A stretch of DNA of 64,000 bases from NCBI GenBank assembly GCA_034766995.1, contig CM068317.1:26456001-26520000 (forward strand), written 5' to 3'. The DNA is from Acanthacorydalis orientalis (lineage: Eukaryota > Arthropoda > Insecta > Megaloptera > Corydalidae). The notes below the pieces were generated by a model. That model was not told the DNA's origin and did not search any database. It was given only the letters and a program-made list of their open reading frames with translations. Positions 60,114-64,000 of this stretch are shown here, one piece after another. The stretch's first letter is position 1; each line of letters opens with the position of its first letter. A program made the translations under genes and the position numbers.

Positions 60114-60660
60114 TTATCCATATGAAATTTCTAAACTTAAGTATGTATTGTATCTAATTTGTAAATATTTTTATAAATTAACAAAATTTAAAATTCGTTT
60201 TGATACTATGCAGATTATTAGGTGCTTTTATATAATTTGTTAATTTTTATAAGGTAATTTTAAACAAGAATTTATTCAACTTATACGGGCTTCACGCTAA
60301 AGCATTTGAGTCATAAAGTGTTTATTATCAAAATCATCTCCCTCTTTATTTATTATAAACAATAACGGTATTATCATGAATGAATTTTATAGATATAAAA
60401 AAGACATTATATTATAAATTAATCTAAAAATTAATTTTCGATGTGTATAATTATTTCCCTTTCATTACATACCGAATATATAAAGTAATTGTATAATTAA
60501 AAGTCATAAAAATAAGATTACAATATAAATTATACTAATAATGGGTAATATAAATTATATTATATCCATATAAGCAAATTATATTATACATTTATTCCAC
60601 AACACAATGCATACAAATCACATTAAAGAGATATATGAGTTGTTCCAACTCATAACGCGC
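60114..60660. other. AT-rich DNA without a recognised gene
   Basis: No supported feature. Confidence 0.5.
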
Positions 60661-60825
60661 ATTGAATATCATCCAATAGTTAGTATGACAGGTTGTTGAT
60701 CAATATGTCATAAGTTCGAAATCGGTATTCCCAGTATATATCATGTTTCATTATAAATTATTCCACTTGTAGTAAAACAGCTAACACGATGATGACCAAT
60801 GTGCCATGGGTTTGATTCGGAAATT
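60661..60825 (+). repeat. Two tRNA-like segments in tandem (possible SINE remnants)
   Basis: Two stretches about 100 bp apart each have an A-box-like start and a B-box-like word. The first has GTTAGTATGACAGG then AAGTTCGAAATC (60679-60723). The second has GCTAACACGATGATG then GGGTTTGATTCGG (60780-60820). The spacing is that of tRNA internal promoters, but neither folds into a clear tRNA. Degenerate tRNA-derived SINE heads are possible. Chance is also possible. Confidence 0.3.
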
Positions 60826-60923
60826 ATAAATTTAGTCATAATTCATTTACAAAACAATATTTCAAATATTAAATCAACATCGAGATACATTATTATTTCA
60901 AATTAACTCAAACAGAAAATGTA

Positions 60924-62455
60924 CACTGCCCGAAAGAAGTATTGGCACAGTTAACGTTTTTGTAATTGAAAGGGTATAATTAAAGCATTTGGAAATATTA
61001 TGCAAGGAAGTTATATATTTTATATTTATTAATGTAATAATATAAAAATAATAATTAATTAAAATTGCAAAAAATGGCATTAATTAAAATAGTGTTTTTT
61101 TTCGCCAATAGTTTTGGCACACTTGTAGTAATTTAATTTAACTAATAAGGGTTTTTAAAAAACTTGAAATTAATAGTACTTCGATAAACATTTTCTTCTT
61201 ATCGCCTCTTTTAATCTATTTACCATCGAAGAAATAAACTTGTACTTCACTTTCGGTTTTATATTTCCCTATTCGTGCACAATCACTTCCTTCAATTGAG
61301 ATTTATGAGTCATATTATGTTTTCTGATCTTCCTATCCAGTATATTCCACAAATTCTCAATTGGATTTAAATTAGGAGATAGTTGTGGTGTGTTGAGGGT
61401 ATGCGTGGAGAGGGTGTTATAGCTTCTTAGCTCTTTTTTAAGTTATCTGTCGAAATATTTATATAAACCATCTTATCCATTATCTCATCGATGAAAATAA
61501 ACTCTCCCATACCAGGTGCTGCCATGCAACCCCATACCGTTGCTCCACCAATCTACTGTTTCACAGTGGGTTACAAACTTCCTGCATTCAATTCTGTATT
61601 AAGTCTTCGCCAGACAGATATTCGGGCATCGCAGCGAAAAATATGAAATTTACTTTCATCAGAAAATATTATTCTTTTCCAAAAATCCATTTTTCTGTTC
61701 TGGCTGTCTTTTACAAAGTTGATTCTTTTACCCATATTGATTTTACATATATAGGGTTTTTTCCTAGGTACTAGGTACTCTAGCATTATAACCAGCAGTA
61801 TGCAATATATTTTATACGGTTCTGGTGGTTACAGTTTTGTTAAGATCTATCTTTAACTGTGCTGCTACTTCAGATGAAGTGATTTTTGGAGTTTTTTTAA
61901 ATTATTTATAGACCGCTTTTCTTTATTCAAACGTTTCCTTGTACGTCTACTTGTAGTTTAGTTTCCACGGTTTTCCTTGCCTTTAAATCGATTAATTACA
62001 CTTCGAACTGTAAATCGGCTTCCATTTATTATTTCTCCAGTAAAACCGTATCATTTTTCTTTTACATGCAAATTCAAAATAATTTTTCCGACCCATGTTT
62101 TAATTTTACTGGCACTTTAATATACATTTTGAAAAAAAATTACCTTATCATAATCTGAAAGACGCAAAAATAATAATTCACTGGTGATTTGCCTACTTGT
62201 AAAAGTAAATGCGGTGTTTAGAAATTGACTGTGCCGATACTTTTTTCGTAGAAAAAAACAAGATTATTTAAGATAAAGTGAGTTTTCCTGAAAATTTTAT
62301 AAAATATCGTTAATATTTTTATGTTATTAAATAAATAACACACAAAGAAATACAATATATATATATATAAATTTGTTCCAAAATATATTCAATTTTTTTA
62401 ATTACCCTCTCAATTACAAAAAATTTAATTGTGCCAATACTTTTTTCAGGCAGTG
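60924..62455 (-). mobile_element. Tc1-like transposon with IR/DR-type ends
   Basis: The left end CACTGCCCGAAAGAAGTATT, then GGCACAGTTAA, and the right end (reverse complement CACTGCCTGAAAAAAGTATT, then GGCACAATTAA) form the outer inverted repeats, extending to AATTGAAAGGGTA-type sequence. TA is present at 60922-60923 and 62456-62457. A second copy of the AAGTAT-GGCACAG motif lies inside each end (about 61098-61125 and 62220-62252), an arrangement known from IR/DR Tc1 elements. The length is 1532 bp. Confidence 0.87.
61142..62096 (-). pseudogene. Tc1-like transposase, inactivated
   Basis: The start at 62096 gives MGRKNYFEFACKRKMI. The following paired-like DNA-binding region is broken by frameshifts, with KPIYSSKCN-type remains. 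The DDE region reads NRKMDFWKRIIFSDESKFHI (first Asp), VWRRLNTELN, WGCMAAPGMGEFIFIDEIMD and, in a shifted frame, QLSPNLNPIENLWNILDRKI, which carries the catalytic Glu. The second catalytic Asp motif is not recognised. The frame runs to TAG at 61142-61144. Many stops and frameshifts are present. Confidence 0.8.
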
Positions 62456-62526
62456 TATACCGCAAACATTTACAGACGATTTTATTTCAATATTTTCAAA
62501 TATATTATTATATTATTAATATTCAT

Positions 62527-62530
<4 letters not shown>

Positions 62531-62580
<50 letters not shown>
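62531..62580. repeat. (TA)n at the 3' end of the minus-strand RTE fragment
   Basis: About 25 TA units directly after the RTE 3' end (read on the minus strand). Confidence 0.95.
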
Positions 62581-62582
<2 letters not shown>

Positions 62583-62773
62583 TCACCAACCTCTTCAGTC
62601 CACTGTCGGATAAAAGCCTCTTGCATGATTTTTCATTTTGTACGATTGAATGCATCCCTTTTCCACTGATTTCCAATAAAAATTTTAATTTCATTATCCC
62701 ACTTATTCATTAGTCTCGTTCTTGATCTTTTTATATTCTTTGGTTCCCCAGTTAATATTTTCTGTTGTCCATC

Positions 62774-62775
<2 letters not shown>
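62581..62775 (-). mobile_element. RTE LINE, 3' terminal 195 bp
   Basis: The minus strand matches 2050-2253 of the RTE copy at 1-2 kb without large gaps. Shared words include CGATGGACAA, ATTAACTGGGGAACCAA against ATTGACTGGGAACCAA, and AAAATCATGCAAGAGGC. The end is GGTTGGTGATGAT followed by (TA)n. The upstream end is cut off exactly at another (TA)n (62776). It is a severely 5'-truncated insertion inside TA repeat. Confidence 0.85.
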
Positions 62776-62831
<56 letters not shown>

Positions 62832-62852
62832 GTATATGTATATATATATGTG

Positions 62853-62887
<35 letters not shown>
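62776..62887. repeat. (TA)n tract at the 5' truncation point of the RTE fragment
   Basis: About 110 bp of TA repeat with TATGTATATG interruptions. Confidence 0.97.
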
Positions 62888-62890
<3 letters not shown>

Positions 62891-63184
62891 AAATTGTATA
62901 TTTTAATATAAATATAACTTTAATAAGGATGTTCATATATTTTTTAAATTAAATATAAAAGAATCTTCATTTCCAGATATATAATAGTTCAAAGTTTTCA
63001 GATTAAACATAAATAAAAAGAAAAAATTGAAAAATCGATATTATTTCTCTTTATATAAATTTTATGGAGCAGAAAAATCAGTTTCAACGAATGTATAAAT
63101 ATGTAACTACATAATAAATAAATAACTTATAAATAACTATAAAACCATTCCAAATTAAATAAATATAAAGTCATTATTGACTTT

Positions 63185-63233
<49 letters not shown>

Positions 63234-64000
63234 ATAAAACTTTCTTTTTCCACTAAAATATGAAATAGTGTTTTATATGAAAAAAATATGAAATGTGGTT
63301 TATAACAAAAATAAAATCAATCAAAAAAAAAAAATTGAAGCGAAACACGGCATAATAAAAATTACTGCAAATTTTAAATTGAAAAAGACACCAACGAGTA
63401 ATATTTTTGCATATGTGGTATTTTTACATTTTTTGCATTTTCATTTCCATCTCTCATTTTAATAACTTCATATCACGAACGATATTTTTAATCCCAGAAT
63501 GAATTTACTCAACGATTCTACTAACTTATATTTAATATCCATCTGAATAAAAATCAGATCATGTGTAACGTGGCAAGAAATATGAATTTCCGTTATTGAT
63601 TTCTCTACAATTTTTTCATATATTCTCCAATCATTTAAATTTTGTCGAATGCAGCAATTTTAAAACAAAGAGTAAGCACTATAAAACCTACCCCATATAA
63701 AACCATTAATCAATCAGGCAAATTCATCTTTATTTACTTCATTTCCAACCATAATTTGGCTGTCATTAAATCTATTCAGATCATTTAATGGTCATATAAG
63801 AACAACCTTTTTTGTGTATGAATGGTTTTGTATTTCTTTGATTTCCTTTTATCATCAATAACTTATAATACTATCAACATTAAAATAAGGTCATTAGTAG
63901 TTGGACAAAAATATTGATTAACTTTTTACGAACGTTTTCCTAATCAAAGATCATATAGTAGTACTATAGTTTTAAAATTTAGTTTTTTAAGAGAATTATT
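62888..64000. other. AT-rich DNA without a recognised gene
   Basis: One (TA)n lies at 63188-63231. The rest shows no coding, RNA or transposon motif. Confidence 0.5.

Overview
This is AT-rich eukaryotic nuclear DNA, most likely from an arthropod and probably an insect. The evidence is several lineages of mariner and Tc1 transposons, hAT and pogo/Tigger-like remnants, an RTE-type LINE with arthropod-like reverse transcriptase motifs, a 5S rRNA-derived sequence with the arthropod-type core, and very many long (TA)n tracts. There are no operons, ribosome-binding sites or other prokaryotic features. I recognise no intact host protein-coding gene in the 64 kb. Every recognisable protein is a transposon or retrotransposon product, and almost all are broken by stops, frameshifts or deletions. 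Many short reading frames are only repeats of Tyr-Ile from (TA)n.

Layout. 0-5 kb: a 5'-truncated RTE LINE (1018-2253) abuts a deleted hAT element (2281-3535), both set in (TA)n. 5-9.7 kb: unique AT-rich DNA, a copy of a 230-bp repeat and a long (TA)n. 9.7-20.9 kb: a Tc1-like element (9719-11403), a deleted mariner (12475-13286), a miniaturised cecropia-type mariner (14788-15192), a mariner bracketed by 140-bp direct repeats (16376-17298), a LINE fragment joined to a Helentron-type endonuclease fragment, and a near-full-length mariner (19619-20903). 21-33 kb: mostly unique AT-rich DNA with mariner fragments, a 465-bp (TA)n tract, a hAT MITE and a 5S-headed SINE (32698-32943) whose 3' tail matches the RTE LINE at 1-2 kb. 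33-44 kb: cecropia-type mariner copies, a truncated mariner and a Charlie-like hAT. 45-60 kb: two successive large inverted repeats, with about 1-kb arms at 45.3/50.4 kb and about 2.2-kb arms at 52.9/57.9 kb. Each spacer carries a mariner. The second pair carries a pogo/Tigger-like element. 60-64 kb: a Tc1-like element with an IR/DR-type arrangement and a second RTE 3' fragment in (TA)n.

How the parts relate. The RTE LINE and the 5S-headed SINE look like an autonomous/non-autonomous pair sharing a 3' end, and every copy of that 3' end lies next to (TA)n. This is the best candidate here for an undescribed system. The cut-and-paste elements use TA, or TATATATA for one hAT, as target and so also collect at (TA)n. 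Coordinates and identities were read by eye and were not computed.
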